64,000 nucleotides of DNA. It comes from Pseudonocardia endophytica (lineage in GTDB: Bacteria; Actinomycetota; Actinomycetes; Mycobacteriales; Pseudonocardiaceae). Location: NCBI RefSeq assembly GCF_004339565.1, contig NZ_SMFZ01000001.1, positions 2,356,001 through 2,420,000 of the forward strand, given 5' to 3'. Within the stretch, counting starts at the first letter, position 1. Every line of letters starts with the position of its first letter. Below are positions 24,574-37,954 of this stretch, piece by piece. The translations under genes were made by a program, and so were the position numbers. The notes beneath the pieces are model-generated. The model saw nothing but the letters and a program-made list of their open reading frames with translations, did not search any database and was not told the origin of the DNA.

Positions 24574-25916
24574 GTGAACGTGACAGGCCAGGACGACGCG
24601 AAGAGACACTTTCCGGAAAACAGCGCTCCCGGGCGCGACGACAGGTTCCGGCCGTCCGCCGGAGACGTCGCCCGACAACGCCGGGGCCCGCAACGCGTCG
24701 CGGTCGTCGGCGCCGGGATGGTCGGGCTGTCCACCGCGTGGTTCCTGCGGGAGCGCGGGGTCGACGTCGAGGTGGTCGAGCGCGAGCACGTGGCGGCCGG
24801 ATCGTCGTGGGGCAACGCCGGATGGCTCGCCCCGGCACTGACCACGCCCCTGCCCGAGCCGGCCGTACTGCGCTACGGGCTGCGCGCCGTGCTGGACCCC
24901 GGTTCACCGGTCTACGTGCCGATCAGCCTGCGCGCGAACCTGTGGCGCTTCCTCGTCGGTTTCGCCCGGCACTGCACGACCCGCCGGTGGCGGAGCGCAA
25001 TGGGCACGTTCCAGGGGGTCAACCGGCAGGCCCTTGACGCCTTCGACGAGCTCACCGCGGGCGGTGTCACGGCACCCACCCACGTGGCGGACCCGTTCCT
25101 GGTGTGCTTCACCGACAGCAGCGAACGGGAGCACCTTCTCGAGGAGCTCGCCGAGCTCGAACGGCTCGGGCAGAAGACCGGGTTCGACCTGCTCACCGGG
25201 GAACGGGCCCGGGAGCACGCCCCGATCCTCACCGAGCACGTCGGGGCCGCGGTGGCCCTGCACGGGCAACGGTTCATCCATCCCCCGCAGTACCTGACCG
25301 CGCTCGCCGAGTCGGTCCGCGAGCGGGGAGGGGGGCTCACCGAGGGCCGGAAGGTCCACGACGTCCGTGACGACGGCCGCGGGGTCCTCGTGCGCTCGGA
25401 CGGGGGCGAGCACCGCTACGACGCCGTCGTGCTCGCCACCGGAGCGTGGCTGCCCGAGCTCGCCCGCCCGTTCGGGGTGCGCGTCCCGGTCCAGGCCGGC
25501 CGCGGTTACAGCTTCACCGTGCCCGCGCGCCACCTCCCGGACGGGCCGATCTATCTGCCCGTGCAGCGCGTCGCGTGCACGCCCCTCGGCGACCGGCTGC
25601 GGATCGCCGGGATGATGGAGTTCCGGGACGCCGACGAGCCCCTCGACCACCGGCGGGTCCGGGCGATCGTGAACGCCGTGCGCCCGTTCCTGCGGGACGT
25701 CGACCTGGACGACCGGCACGACGAGTGGGTGGGCTCCCGCCCGTGCACCCCGGACGGGTTGCCGCTGGTCGGCCCCACGAGCTCGCCTCGCGTGTTCGCC
25801 GCTGGCGGGCACGGCATGTGGGGCATCGTCCTCGGTCCCCTCACCGGCCGGCTCCTCGCCGACGCCGTCGTGGGCGGCGAGGCGCCGTCGGGGCTGCACC
25901 CCTTCCGCCCGGTGCG

Positions 25917-25920
<4 letters not shown>
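24574..25920 (+). CDS. FAD-dependent D-amino-acid dehydrogenase-like oxidoreductase
   Basis: 448 residues from the GTG at 24574. After about 35 variable residues comes the FAD-binding dinucleotide fold VAVVGAGMVGLSTAWFLRERGVDVEVVERE (GxGxxG), then GSSWGNAGWLAPALTTPLPEP typical of DadA-like enzymes. The C-terminus has VGSRPCTPDGLPLVGPTSSPRVFAAGGHGMWGI, the second FAD contact. It should oxidise a D-amino acid to the 2-oxoacid, membrane-associated in the family. The stop overlaps the amidase start (GTGA); with the amidase and glutamate dehydrogenase next door it suggests nitrogen scavenging. Confidence 0.87.
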
Positions 25921-30092
<4,172 letters not shown>

Positions 30093-30096
<4 letters not shown>

Positions 30097-31028
30097 GGTG
30101 TCGCCTCCGGTGGGGTGATCGGTGTCGCGGTCCGCAGGCGGTCCAGGTCGGCGGTGGGGCCGAGGTGTCCGAGCTTGGCGGGGTTGACCACCGAGCGGAT
30201 CGCCTGGACGCGACCGTCGACGATGTCCAGGCTCAGAACCGCGACCAGCAGGCCTTCGGTGGTCTGCAGTCGGAGGCCGGGTTGTCCGTTGACGGCGACC
30301 GGGTCGAAACGGAGGCCGGCTCCGCGACGGTGGAACGACAGCAGCAGCCGGGCCACGGCCGGGCGGCCGTGCACCGGCCTGGTGATCGCGATGCCGGGCG
30401 GGACGTTGCCGCCCCCGTCGCCGGTGAAGACGGCGTCGGCGGTGAGCAGGTCGGTGAGCTCGTCGAGGTCACCGGTCCGGCAGGCGGTGAGGAAGCGCGT
30501 GGTGACTTGTTCTCGCTGCTTGTCGTCGACCTCGAAGCGCGGCCGGCCGGCCTCGACGTGGCGGCGCGCCCGGGTCACCAGTTGTCGGCAGGCGGTCGGG
30601 GTGCGCTCCAGCATCTCGGCCACACTCGGGTAGTCGTAGCCGAACACCTCGCGCAACAGGAAGGCGGCCCGTTCCGCCGGACTCAGGGTCTCCAGCAGCA
30701 CGAGGAACGCCATCGATATGGAGTCGGCCGTCTCGGCGGCGCCATCCGGGGTCGCCGGCGCCGGTACGTCGAGCAGCGGCTCGGGTAGCCAGGTGCCGAC
30801 GTAGTGCTCGCGGCGCACCCGCGCCGAGCGCAGCTGGTTGAGGCTCAGGCGGGTGGCGATGGTGGTGGCGTAGGCCTCCCAGCACCGGATCTCCTCGGCG
30901 TGGGACCGGTGCAGGCGCACCAGGGTCTCTTGGACGATGTCCTCGGCTTCGCTGACACTGCCCACCATCCGGTAGGCCACCGCGAACGCGACAGGCCGCA
31001 GCGCCTCGAGGTCGGGCGCCGTCGTCAC
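30093..31028 (-). CDS. ECF41-family RNA polymerase sigma factor with SnoaL-like C-terminal domain
   Basis: 311 residues from the GTG at 31028, overlapping the flavoprotein stop. Sigma region 2 (FAVAYRMVGSVSEAEDIVQETLVRLHR about 13-40) and region 4 (LSPAERAAFLLREVFGYDYPSVAEMLERTPTACRQLVTRARRHVE about 130-175) are followed by a SnoaL-like domain of about 110 residues. The three ECF41 hallmarks are visible: WLPEP in the linker, DGGG and NPAKL (NPDKL-type) in the extension. In this family the extension replaces an anti-sigma factor as sensor. An ECF41-type promoter precedes the operon. Confidence 0.93.
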
Positions 31029-32233
31029 CGCGCGGCCGCCGCGAGATGACGGCGGGGGGCCACATACGGCCCGGGCCAGGCGAACAGGAGCAGAGCACCC
31101 CGCAGGGTGGCGTTCTTGTAGAGCATCGCGACCCGCCCGGTGAGGATCCGGTCGCGCGGCGTCTCGTCGGCGTGCAGGAACTGCACCAGCCCGCGCCGGC
31201 GTCCGAGACTGATGCACTCGTGGACATAGCGGTAGCGCATCGACCCGGCAGGTGGGCGGCCGGTCAGCACCGCGGCGACCACGTCAGCGACCTTCGGCCC
31301 GGTGGCGCCGCCCGTACGACACCCCATGGCCAGCTCGGAGCCCCAGGAGCCGGAGATCGCGGCAGCATCACCGATGGCATACACCTCAGGATGCGAGCGT
31401 GACCTCATCGAGCCGTCCACGACGGCACGCCCGCCGGAGGTGACCTCGAGGCCGGCCCGGGTGGCCAGATCGGGCACGCTGAACCCACCGGCCCAGACAC
31501 AGATGTCGGCCGCCGCCCTCTCGCCGTCCTCCAGGATCATGTGATCGTTCTCCACCGAGGCCACTCGGGTACCGGCCCGCACCGTGATCCCCAGCTGGCC
31601 CATGACCCGATCCAGATAGCGTTGTGCCGGTAGCGAGAGCCAGCCGCCGGGCCGGTCGGCGCTCACCAGAGCGACCCGGAGATCGGGATGGGACTCGGCG
31701 ATCTCGGCGGCCACCTCGATTCCGGTGAGCCCGCCACCGCACACGACCACCCGCGACCCGCCGGCGGCCTTCAGCCGCTTCGCGAGCCGGTCGGCAGCGG
31801 CCACGTCGTTGAGGACGTGGGCGTGCTCGAGGACGCCGGGGACCTGGTCAGGGTCGATCTGGCTGCCGAGCGCATAGATCAGTGTGTCGTATCCGAGTCG
31901 CCGGGTGGTGCCGTCGGCTCGTGCCAGCACCGTGCGAGCGCCGAGGTCGAGGTCGGTCACGGTCCCGACGACCAGCCGGACCCCGGTCCCCGCCAGGAGA
32001 GCGCCCAGTTCGACGGCGGGGATCGGTTGGCCGGTCGCGACCTGGTGCAGTCGTGGTCGCTCCACGAACGCAGCGGAGGCGTTCACCAGCGTCACCTCGA
32101 CCTCGTCGGTGAAGACGCGGGCGGCCAGGCGTTTCGCCGCCAGGAGCCCCGCGTATCCGGCGCCGAGCACGACGACCCGGTGCCGGGGTCGGACCCGATC
32201 CGGCCTGGCGGCGCCTTGATGCTGTGTGGTCAT
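31025..32233 (-). CDS. NDH-2-like NAD(P)/FAD-dependent oxidoreductase
   Basis: 402 residues from the ATG at 32233. FAD-binding VVVLGAGYAGLLAAKRLA near 20-37, a second dinucleotide fold VVVCGGGLTGIEVAAEIAE around 160, and the C-terminal FAD motif HPEVYAIGDAAA near 290. The end is moderately hydrophobic (GALLLFAWPGPYVAP), as in type II NADH dehydrogenases that sit on the membrane. First gene of the operon with the ECF41 sigma factor; ECF41 genes typically neighbour an oxidoreductase, epimerase or carboxymuconolactone-decarboxylase-like target. Electron acceptor unknown. Confidence 0.88.
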   Translation of the reverse strand: MTTQHQGAARPDRVRPRHRVVVLGAGYAGLLAAKRLAARVFTDEVEVTLVNASAAFVERPRLHQVATGQPIPAVELGALLAGTGVRLVVGTVTDLDLGARTVLARADGTTRRLGYDTLIYALGSQIDPDQVPGVLEHAHVLNDVAAADRLAKRLKAAGGSRVVVCGGGLTGIEVAAEIAESHPDLRVALVSADRPGGWLSLPAQRYLDRVMGQLGITVRAGTRVASVENDHMILEDGERAAADICVWAGGFSVPDLATRAGLEVTSGGRAVVDGSMRSRSHPEVYAIGDAAAISGSWGSELAMGCRTGGATGPKVADVVAAVLTGRPPAGSMRYRYVHECISLGRRRGLVQFLHADETPRDRILTGRVAMLYKNATLRGALLLFAWPGPYVAPRRHLAAAAR

Positions 32234-32241
32234 ACCCCATC

Positions 32242-32268
32242 GACACACGACGCCGACCCGCTGTGACA
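32242..32268 (-). promoter_or_regulatory. ECF41-type promoter
   Basis: On the minus strand, TGTCACA (complement of 32262-32268) is followed after exactly 16 bases by TGTC (complement of 32242-32245), close to the ECF41 consensus TGTCACA-N16-CGTC as I recall it, eight bases before the flavoprotein ATG. It implies the sigma factor transcribes its own operon, perhaps as a leaderless or nearly leaderless message. Confidence 0.65.
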
Positions 32269-32486
32269 TGACCCCCGTCGCTCGTGCACGGGCCGCGGAC
32301 GAACGCACCCAACGACGATCACGTCGACGACGCACGATGTGCAGCACGGTTCAACAGCGAAACGCCGACTTCGACATCGAGGTGTGGGGTGGACTTGAGG
32401 CAGGCCCTGTCACACCCTCCCCGAAGGTGCGGCAGCTGCCTGGGCTGGCCGAAGACCGGGCGACGCAGCAGCGCCCGACAGCAGCG

Positions 32487-33509
32487 TCACCGCCCCTTCC
32501 GGATCGCAGCGACCTCCGACGGCGGTGCCTCGGTCCCGATGGTCTCCGGCCGGTACGCGCGCTCGCCTGCCACCCGGTCGGCAAGTCCGTCCAGCCTGCC
32601 GAGCTGCTCGGGACTCAGCACGACCGCGACGCCGCCCACGTTCTCCCGCACGAACTCCGGGTGCCGGGTCCCCGGGATCGGGACGACGTCCTCGCCGCGG
32701 GCCAGCACCCAGGCCAGCGCGACCTGCGACGGCCGCACCCCGAGCTCTCCCGCGACGGTCGCCACCTCGTCGGCGAGGGCGCGGTTCGTCGCGAAGTTCG
32801 CCTCGGCGAAGCGGGGGTGTGCCTCCCGGTGGGTGTCCAGGTCGGCGCGCGAGCGCACCGTGCCGGTCAGCCACGCCCTCCCGAGCGGCGAGTACGGGAC
32901 CAGCGCGATGCCGAGCTCGCGGGTGACGGGCACGATCGTGGCCTCGATGTCCCGGCTGAACAGCGACCACTCGCTCTGGACGGCAGCGAGGGGATGCACG
33001 GCGTGCGCCCGCCGGATGGTCTGCGGGCCCGCTTCGGAGAGTCCGATGTGGCCGACCGTGCCCGCCTGGACGAGTTCCTTCAGCGCTCCGACGGTGTCCT
33101 CGATCGGCACCGTGGGGTCCACGCGGTGCAGGTAGTAGAGGTCCACGTGGTCGACGCCGAGCCTGCGCAGCGAGGCCTCGATCGCGCGCCGCACGTACTC
33201 CGGCCTGCCGTCGATCCGGTGGTCCGGGTTCATGGCCCGGTCGAGGGGGTTGCCGAACTTGGTGGCGATCACGACCCGGTCCCGGCGCCCCCGCACGACC
33301 CGGCCGAGCAGGATCTCGCTGTGCTCGGGCCCGTAGACGTCGGCGGTGTCGACGAACGTGACGCCCGCGTCGAGCGCGGCGTCCACCACGGCCCTCGCCT
33401 GCCGTTCCTCCTCGGGCCCCGACCCGGTCCGGAAGCTCATGAAACCGAGGCCGACGGCCGAGACCCACGGCCCGTCCGTTCCCAGCCGCCGCCGCCCGAT
33501 GTCGGTCAT
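32487..33509 (-). CDS. Aldo/keto reductase at the end of sulfur operon A
   Basis: 340 residues. TIM-barrel AKR with catalytic residues in context: Asp/Tyr in FVDTADVYGPEHSE near 52-62, Lys in VIATKFGNP near 85, His in DLYYLHRVDPTVP near 125, and a C-terminal cofactor region VVPIPGTRHPEFVRENVGG. Reduces a carbonyl with NADPH. Its ATG overlaps the stop of the SfnB-like gene, making it the last gene of the coupled operon. It could handle the aldehyde released when a sulfonate C-S bond is cleaved; inference. The mirror operon at 43.5-50.4 kb lacks it. Confidence 0.9.
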   Translation of the reverse strand: MTDIGRRRLGTDGPWVSAVGLGFMSFRTGSGPEEERQARAVVDAALDAGVTFVDTADVYGPEHSEILLGRVVRGRRDRVVIATKFGNPLDRAMNPDHRIDGRPEYVRRAIEASLRRLGVDHVDLYYLHRVDPTVPIEDTVGALKELVQAGTVGHIGLSEAGPQTIRRAHAVHPLAAVQSEWSLFSRDIEATIVPVTRELGIALVPYSPLGRAWLTGTVRSRADLDTHREAHPRFAEANFATNRALADEVATVAGELGVRPSQVALAWVLARGEDVVPIPGTRHPEFVRENVGGVAVVLSPEQLGRLDGLADRVAGERAYRPETIGTEAPPSEVAAIRKGR

Positions 33510-34759
33510 CTCGCGTCTCCTGTCCGGCCACGGGGCGGCCACGGGGTGTACGGGTGCCCGAGCGTCCACTGGTCGGCCAGCAGCCCGTTGAGCTCGTAGT
33601 TGCCGACGGCGTGGTACTTCCACCGCACCCCGTCGTGCAGCGTGTGGGTCCGCGCGTTGCGCCAGTGCCGGTCGAGGCCGTGCACCTGAAGGGTCGACTG
33701 GGTGCCCGCGAGCTCGAACAGCCGGTTCGACGTGTCCAGGGCGACGGTCGTCGTGAGGATCTTGGCCTCGGCCACTGCGACGTGTGCACCGGCGGCGTCG
33801 TCGGGGTCGTCGGTGGCGCGGGCGCGGTCCACCGCACGCGCCGCCCGCTCCAGCAGCGCCTCGGCCGCGTGGAAGGCCACGGTCAGCTCACCGACGTCCC
33901 GCACGGCGATCGGGTCCTCGGTCGCGTGGGCCACGCCGCTCCCCCGTGCCGCGTGGGCGGTGGTGCGGAGGAACACGAGGGTGTCGTCCAGTGCCGCCCT
34001 GGCGATCCCGAGGTCGACGGCCGCGTGGTAGATCTGCGACACCGGGCTCACCGACGTGGGCGTCGGGTCGCCGCGCCGGGTCGCCGCGACGTGCAGCGCG
34101 TCCACCAGCACGCCGTCCAGCAGCACGGTGCCGCTGGCCGTGGTCCGCTGGCCGAACCCGGACCAGTCGTCGACCACGGTGAGCCCCGGTGCGTCCCGCG
34201 GGACGAACGCCGAGTGGTGCACGCCGTCCGCGTCGGTGGCCGAGACCGGGACCCAGTGGGCGAACAGCGCGCCCGTCGAGTAGACCTTGCGCCCGTCGAG
34301 CCGGTACCGGTCGCCGTCGCGCCGGATCCGCGTCCGGTGCTCCGTCGGCGCGAGGTCGCCCGGCTCGGCCGAGGCGTTGCCGAGCCGGTCGCCCCGCAGG
34401 ATGCGGTCGTAGAAGAACGCCTTGCGGGCCTCGCCCCGCTCGACCCGCAGCCCCTCGATGCCGGCGAAGTGGTTCTGCGGAATCTGCCCGATCGACGGGT
34501 CGGCCGCGGACAGCAGGGCGACGATCCGGACGAGGCCGAGCGTGCTGATGCCGGCCCCGCCGTGCGCGCGCGGCACCGTCACCGCGAGCAGACCGGCGTC
34601 GGACAGCTCGTCCAGCTCGGCGGCGGGCAGGACCCGGTCCCGGTCCCGCTGCACGGCCTCGCGGGCGAACCGCTCCGCCAGCACGCTGGCGACCGCGACG
34701 GCCTCGTCCTCGGAGGCGATCCGGTGGGCCGTGCGGACCGGCTGTTCCGTTCCCGTCAT
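33506..34759 (-). CDS. SfnB/DszC-like acyl-CoA-dehydrogenase-fold flavin oxidoreductase (operon A)
   Basis: 417 residues. Acyl-CoA dehydrogenase fold repurposed for sulfur acquisition: LLAVTVPRAHGGAGISTLGLVRIVALLSAADPSIGQIPQNHF near 57-100, YRLDGRKVYSTGALFAHWVPVSA around 160, and the C-terminal LDRHWRNARTHTLHDGVRWKYHAVGNYELNG typical of SfnB/DszC. These enzymes use reduced flavin and oxygen on sulfur compounds such as sulfones. Coupled by ATGA to both neighbours. Paralogue of the gene at 49163-50380. It needs a flavin reductase, none of which is seen in the window. Confidence 0.88.
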   Translation of the reverse strand: MTGTEQPVRTAHRIASEDEAVAVASVLAERFAREAVQRDRDRVLPAAELDELSDAGLLAVTVPRAHGGAGISTLGLVRIVALLSAADPSIGQIPQNHFAGIEGLRVERGEARKAFFYDRILRGDRLGNASAEPGDLAPTEHRTRIRRDGDRYRLDGRKVYSTGALFAHWVPVSATDADGVHHSAFVPRDAPGLTVVDDWSGFGQRTTASGTVLLDGVLVDALHVAATRRGDPTPTSVSPVSQIYHAAVDLGIARAALDDTLVFLRTTAHAARGSGVAHATEDPIAVRDVGELTVAFHAAEALLERAARAVDRARATDDPDDAAGAHVAVAEAKILTTTVALDTSNRLFELAGTQSTLQVHGLDRHWRNARTHTLHDGVRWKYHAVGNYELNGLLADQWTLGHPYTPWPPRGRTGDAR

Positions 34760-36105
34760 GCCGGCGCCACCGCCCGGTCGCGCGGCGCGGTACCGAGCGG
34801 GACCGGGTCCGACGGCTCGGCGGGCAGCCCCAGGTTGCCGCGCAGGGTCCGGTGGGCGTACTCGCTGCGGAAGATCCCCCGCCTGCGCAGCTCGGGGACC
34901 ACGTGCTCGACGACCCGCTCGAGCCCGTCCGGCAGCACGTCGATGTTGAGGTTGAAGCCGTCCGCGGCCCGCTCGGTGAACCACAGTTCGATGTCGTCGG
35001 CGATCTGCTCGGGGGTGCCCACCACCATCCGGTGCGCTCCCCCGTTGCGGTCGATCAGCTGCCGGATCGTCCAGCCCGACGCGACCGCGAACCGCACCGT
35101 CGCGTCGAGGAACCCCTGGGAGGAGCCGGACACCGCGCTGCCGGACGTGACCCGCGGGTCCAGCGGCCGGTCCAGCGGGATCTCCTCGACACCGACCCCG
35201 AGCTGGGCGGCCAGGCGGGCGTGCTCGCGGTCGTAGTCGTAGTGCTCGTTGAGGTCGGCCAGCCGGGCCAGCGCCTCGGCCTCGGTCGACCCGACGACCG
35301 GGAACAGCCCGGGCAGGACCACCACCGACCCGTCCGGCCGCCCGTGCGCGCGGGCGCGTGCGTTGATGTCCGCGTAGAACTCCGCGGCCTCGGGCAGGGT
35401 CGTCTGCGCGGTGAACACGACGTCCGCCCAGCGCCCGGCGAGCGTCCGTCCGCCCTCCGAGGAGCCCGCCTGCACCAGCACCGGGCGGCCCTGCGGCCCT
35501 CGCGGGACATTGAGCGCGCCGACCAGCGGGTAGCGGCCCTGCAACGCCACCGGATGCACGGCGCCGCCCCGGGCGAACGTCCCGGCCTCCTGGTCGGCGA
35601 CCAGGGCGTCGGCGTCCCAGCTCGCCCACAGCGCGGCCGTGGCGGCCACGAACTCCTCGGCCTGGGCGTAACGCTGGTCGCGGTCGGGCAGCGCGCCGTG
35701 GCCGTAGGCGGCGGAGGCCGCAGGGTGCATGGTCGTGACGATGTTCCAGGCAATCCGGCCTCGGCTCACGTGGTCGAGGCTCGCGAACCGCCTGGCCAGC
35801 GCGTACGGGTGGTTGAACGTCGTGGAGGCCGTGCCGATCAGTCCGATGTGCTCGGTCACCGCCGCGACCGCGGACAGCACGATCGTCGGGTCAAGGGACT
35901 GCCACGGCTTGGTCGGGGTGGTCTCGGTCAGCGCCGGGTAGTCGGACAGGAAGATCGCGTCCAGGCGGGCCGCCTCCGCGACGCGGCCGATGTGCTGGAA
36001 GTAGCCGATGTCCAGGAACGACCGGGGGTCCGGCTGCTTGCGCCACGCCGCCGCGTGCTTGCCCGCGTCGGTGATGTTGACGTTGAGGTGGAGTTCGCGG
36101 GTCAT
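34756..36105 (-). CDS. SnaA/NtaA/DszA-family FMNH2-dependent monooxygenase (operon A)
   Basis: 449 residues, luciferase-like TIM barrel. Landmarks: AWRKQPDPRSFLDIGYFQHIGRVAEAARLDAIFLSDYP at the start, LARRFASLDHVSRGRIAWNIVTT near 105-127, RYPLVGALNVPRGPQGRPVLVQAGSSEGG around 192, and AADGFNLNIDVLPDGLERVVEHVVPELRRRG near the end. Family members cleave C-S or C-N bonds using FMNH2 and oxygen (sulfonates, sulfones, nitrilotriacetate, pristinamycin). Between SsuA and an SfnB-like gene the likely role is release of sulfite from an organosulfur compound. Paralogue at 47844-49166. Confidence 0.9.
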   Translation of the reverse strand: MTRELHLNVNITDAGKHAAAWRKQPDPRSFLDIGYFQHIGRVAEAARLDAIFLSDYPALTETTPTKPWQSLDPTIVLSAVAAVTEHIGLIGTASTTFNHPYALARRFASLDHVSRGRIAWNIVTTMHPAASAAYGHGALPDRDQRYAQAEEFVAATAALWASWDADALVADQEAGTFARGGAVHPVALQGRYPLVGALNVPRGPQGRPVLVQAGSSEGGRTLAGRWADVVFTAQTTLPEAAEFYADINARARAHGRPDGSVVVLPGLFPVVGSTEAEALARLADLNEHYDYDREHARLAAQLGVGVEEIPLDRPLDPRVTSGSAVSGSSQGFLDATVRFAVASGWTIRQLIDRNGGAHRMVVGTPEQIADDIELWFTERAADGFNLNIDVLPDGLERVVEHVVPELRRRGIFRSEYAHRTLRGNLGLPAEPSDPVPLGTAPRDRAVAPA

Positions 36106-37154
36106 GACGCCGGCACCGTCTGCGGGTCGATGATCGGGTTGAACACGACGGAGACGTCCCTCTTGTGCTTGACCCCACCCGCGGCGAACGCGGCGTCCGC
36201 GACGGCCTGCTGGCGCGCGACGAACGCGGGGTCGCCGATCTTGTAGAAGCGGGTCACCGCACCGTTGTCGAAGTTGATCTTCGCCAGCTCCGGGCTCTGC
36301 TTCAGCACGCTCTGGTAGACCCCGGTGACGGCGGCCTCGTTGTTCGGGTACCAGTCCCGGTAGAGCGAGCTGAAGCGGGAGAAGAAGTCCCTGATCGCCT
36401 CGACCTTCGCGGGGTCCTTGAGGACGTCGGCGCGGGTGATGAACCCGGCCCCGCCCTCGACGCCGAGGTCGACGTTGGTCGCCAGGCGAACCGCGTCCCC
36501 GGCGTCGACGGCCTGCTTGACCTGCGCGTACCCGCTGACGACGGCGTCCACCTTTCCGGCGACGAACGCGGCGGCCGCGGCCTGGTTGTCCGGCAGCTGG
36601 ACCGGCTCGATGTCGTTCACGGTCAGGCCCGCGTCGGCGAGCACCTTCACGTACCCGGCGTAGATGTTGCCGCCGAAGTTGTAGGCGACCTTCTTGCCGC
36701 GCAGGCCGGCCAGCGAGGTGATCCCCGCCGACTTGCGGACGAACAACGACGGCGACGGGTTCGGCGCCTGCGGGGCGCTCACTCCCGCGATCGTGTAGAC
36801 CCGGGGCTCGGTGGCCGACCAGTCCTCGTCGGCGTTGTCGGCCTCGAACGCCGCGGTGTTCTCACCGACCAGGCCCACGTCGGTGGCCCGCGAGTTGAGC
36901 GCCGCGATCTGCTGGGCCGGGCCGGAGATCACCGGGGTCTCCAGCGTGTACGGGAGGTCCTCGAACTTGCCGGAGGCCTTGAGCAGCTCCGGGTAGTCGG
37001 CGGTCTGGAAGCCGAACGTGAGGGTGACGTCGGAGAGGTCACCGGACGTCGCGGCGGGTGCGGCGCCCTGCAGCCCTGCGCTGCAGGCCGCGAGGAGCGC
37101 GCCGGTCAGGACGGTCGCGGCGGCGACGGTCGCCCGGCGGAGAAGGGTGGACAC
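36102..37154 (-). CDS. Sulfonate-type ABC transporter substrate-binding lipoprotein (operon A)
   Basis: 350 residues from the GTG at 37154, preceded by GAGGAAA and starting a lipoprotein signal (TLLRRATVAAATVLTGALLAAC, lipobox LAAC). An ATG at 37190 overlapping the ATPase stop is an alternative. NMT1/SsuA-like periplasmic-binding fold: LTFGFQTADYPELLKASGKF, GLRGKKVAYNFGGNIYAGYVKVLADAGLTVNDIEPVQLPDNQAAAAAFVAGKVDAVV. It binds an organosulfur compound outside the membrane and hands it to SsuC/SsuB next to it. Confidence 0.9.
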   Translation of the reverse strand: MSTLLRRATVAAATVLTGALLAACSAGLQGAAPAATSGDLSDVTLTFGFQTADYPELLKASGKFEDLPYTLETPVISGPAQQIAALNSRATDVGLVGENTAAFEADNADEDWSATEPRVYTIAGVSAPQAPNPSPSLFVRKSAGITSLAGLRGKKVAYNFGGNIYAGYVKVLADAGLTVNDIEPVQLPDNQAAAAAFVAGKVDAVVSGYAQVKQAVDAGDAVRLATNVDLGVEGGAGFITRADVLKDPAKVEAIRDFFSRFSSLYRDWYPNNEAAVTGVYQSVLKQSPELAKINFDNGAVTRFYKIGDPAFVARQQAVADAAFAAGGVKHKRDVSVVFNPIIDPQTVPAS

Positions 37155-37186
37155 AGTGTTTCCTCGGTTCAGGGTTTCGGTGGGTC

Positions 37187-37954
37187 TCATCGGGTGGCCG
37201 TGGCGGCCTCGCGGCCGACGCCGAGCTTCTCCAGCAGCAGCGCGCGCAACTCCAGGAACCGGGGGTCACCGCGGCGGCGGGGCTCGTCCAGGTCGACGCG
37301 CACGTCGACGTCGATCTCCCCGTCGGCCAGCACCAGTACCCGGTCGGCGAGCAGGATCGCCTCGTCCACGTCGTGGGTCACGAGCAGGACCGCGGGCCGG
37401 TGCCGGGCGACGAGCTCGCCGACCAGCTCGTGCATCCGGATCCGGGTCAGCGCGTCCAGTGCGGCGAACGGCTCGTCGAGCAGCAGCAGCCCCGGCTCGG
37501 TTGCGAGCGCCCTGGCGAGGGCCACGCGCTGCGCCTCGCCACCGGACAGGGTCACCGGCCAGGCCTCGGCGTGCGAGGCGAGCCCGACCTCGGTCAGCGC
37601 CTGCTCGGCCGTGGCCCGCAGCCCCCGGGGGTTCCGCCCGCCGAGCACGACGTTGCGCCAGACGCGACGGGACGGCACCAGCCGGGGCTCCTGGAACACC
37701 ACCGAGCGGGCGCGCGGGACGTGCACCTGCCCGCCGTCGGCGGTGTCCAGCCCGGCCAGGATCCGGAGCAGCGTCGTCTTGCCGGTGCCCGACGGGCCGA
37801 GCAGCGCGACGAAGTCCCCGGAGCGCAACTGCAGGTCGATCCCGTCGAGCACGGCACGGTCGCCGAACACCCGGCGGACGTCCCTCGCGTCCACGGCGAG
37901 CTCGGCGGCCCGCCCGGTGGCCGGCGGACGGTCGGGGTCAGCCGAGGGTGACAC
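37187..37954 (-). CDS. SsuB/TauB-type ABC transporter ATPase (operon A)
   Basis: 255 residues. Walker A GPSGTGKTT near 53-61, Q-loop FQEPRLVPSRRVWRNV, signature LSGGEAQRVALARALA near 135, Walker B LLLLDEPFAALDA, and H-loop VTHDVDEA near 190. Energises sulfonate uptake with the permease at 37938-38819 and lipoprotein at 36102-37154. Its GTG start overlaps the permease end by 17 bases. Closely similar to the paralogue at 45995-46786. Confidence 0.93.
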   Translation of the reverse strand: MSPSADPDRPPATGRAAELAVDARDVRRVFGDRAVLDGIDLQLRSGDFVALLGPSGTGKTTLLRILAGLDTADGGQVHVPRARSVVFQEPRLVPSRRVWRNVVLGGRNPRGLRATAEQALTEVGLASHAEAWPVTLSGGEAQRVALARALATEPGLLLLDEPFAALDALTRIRMHELVGELVARHRPAVLLVTHDVDEAILLADRVLVLADGEIDVDVRVDLDEPRRRGDPRFLELRALLLEKLGVGREAATATR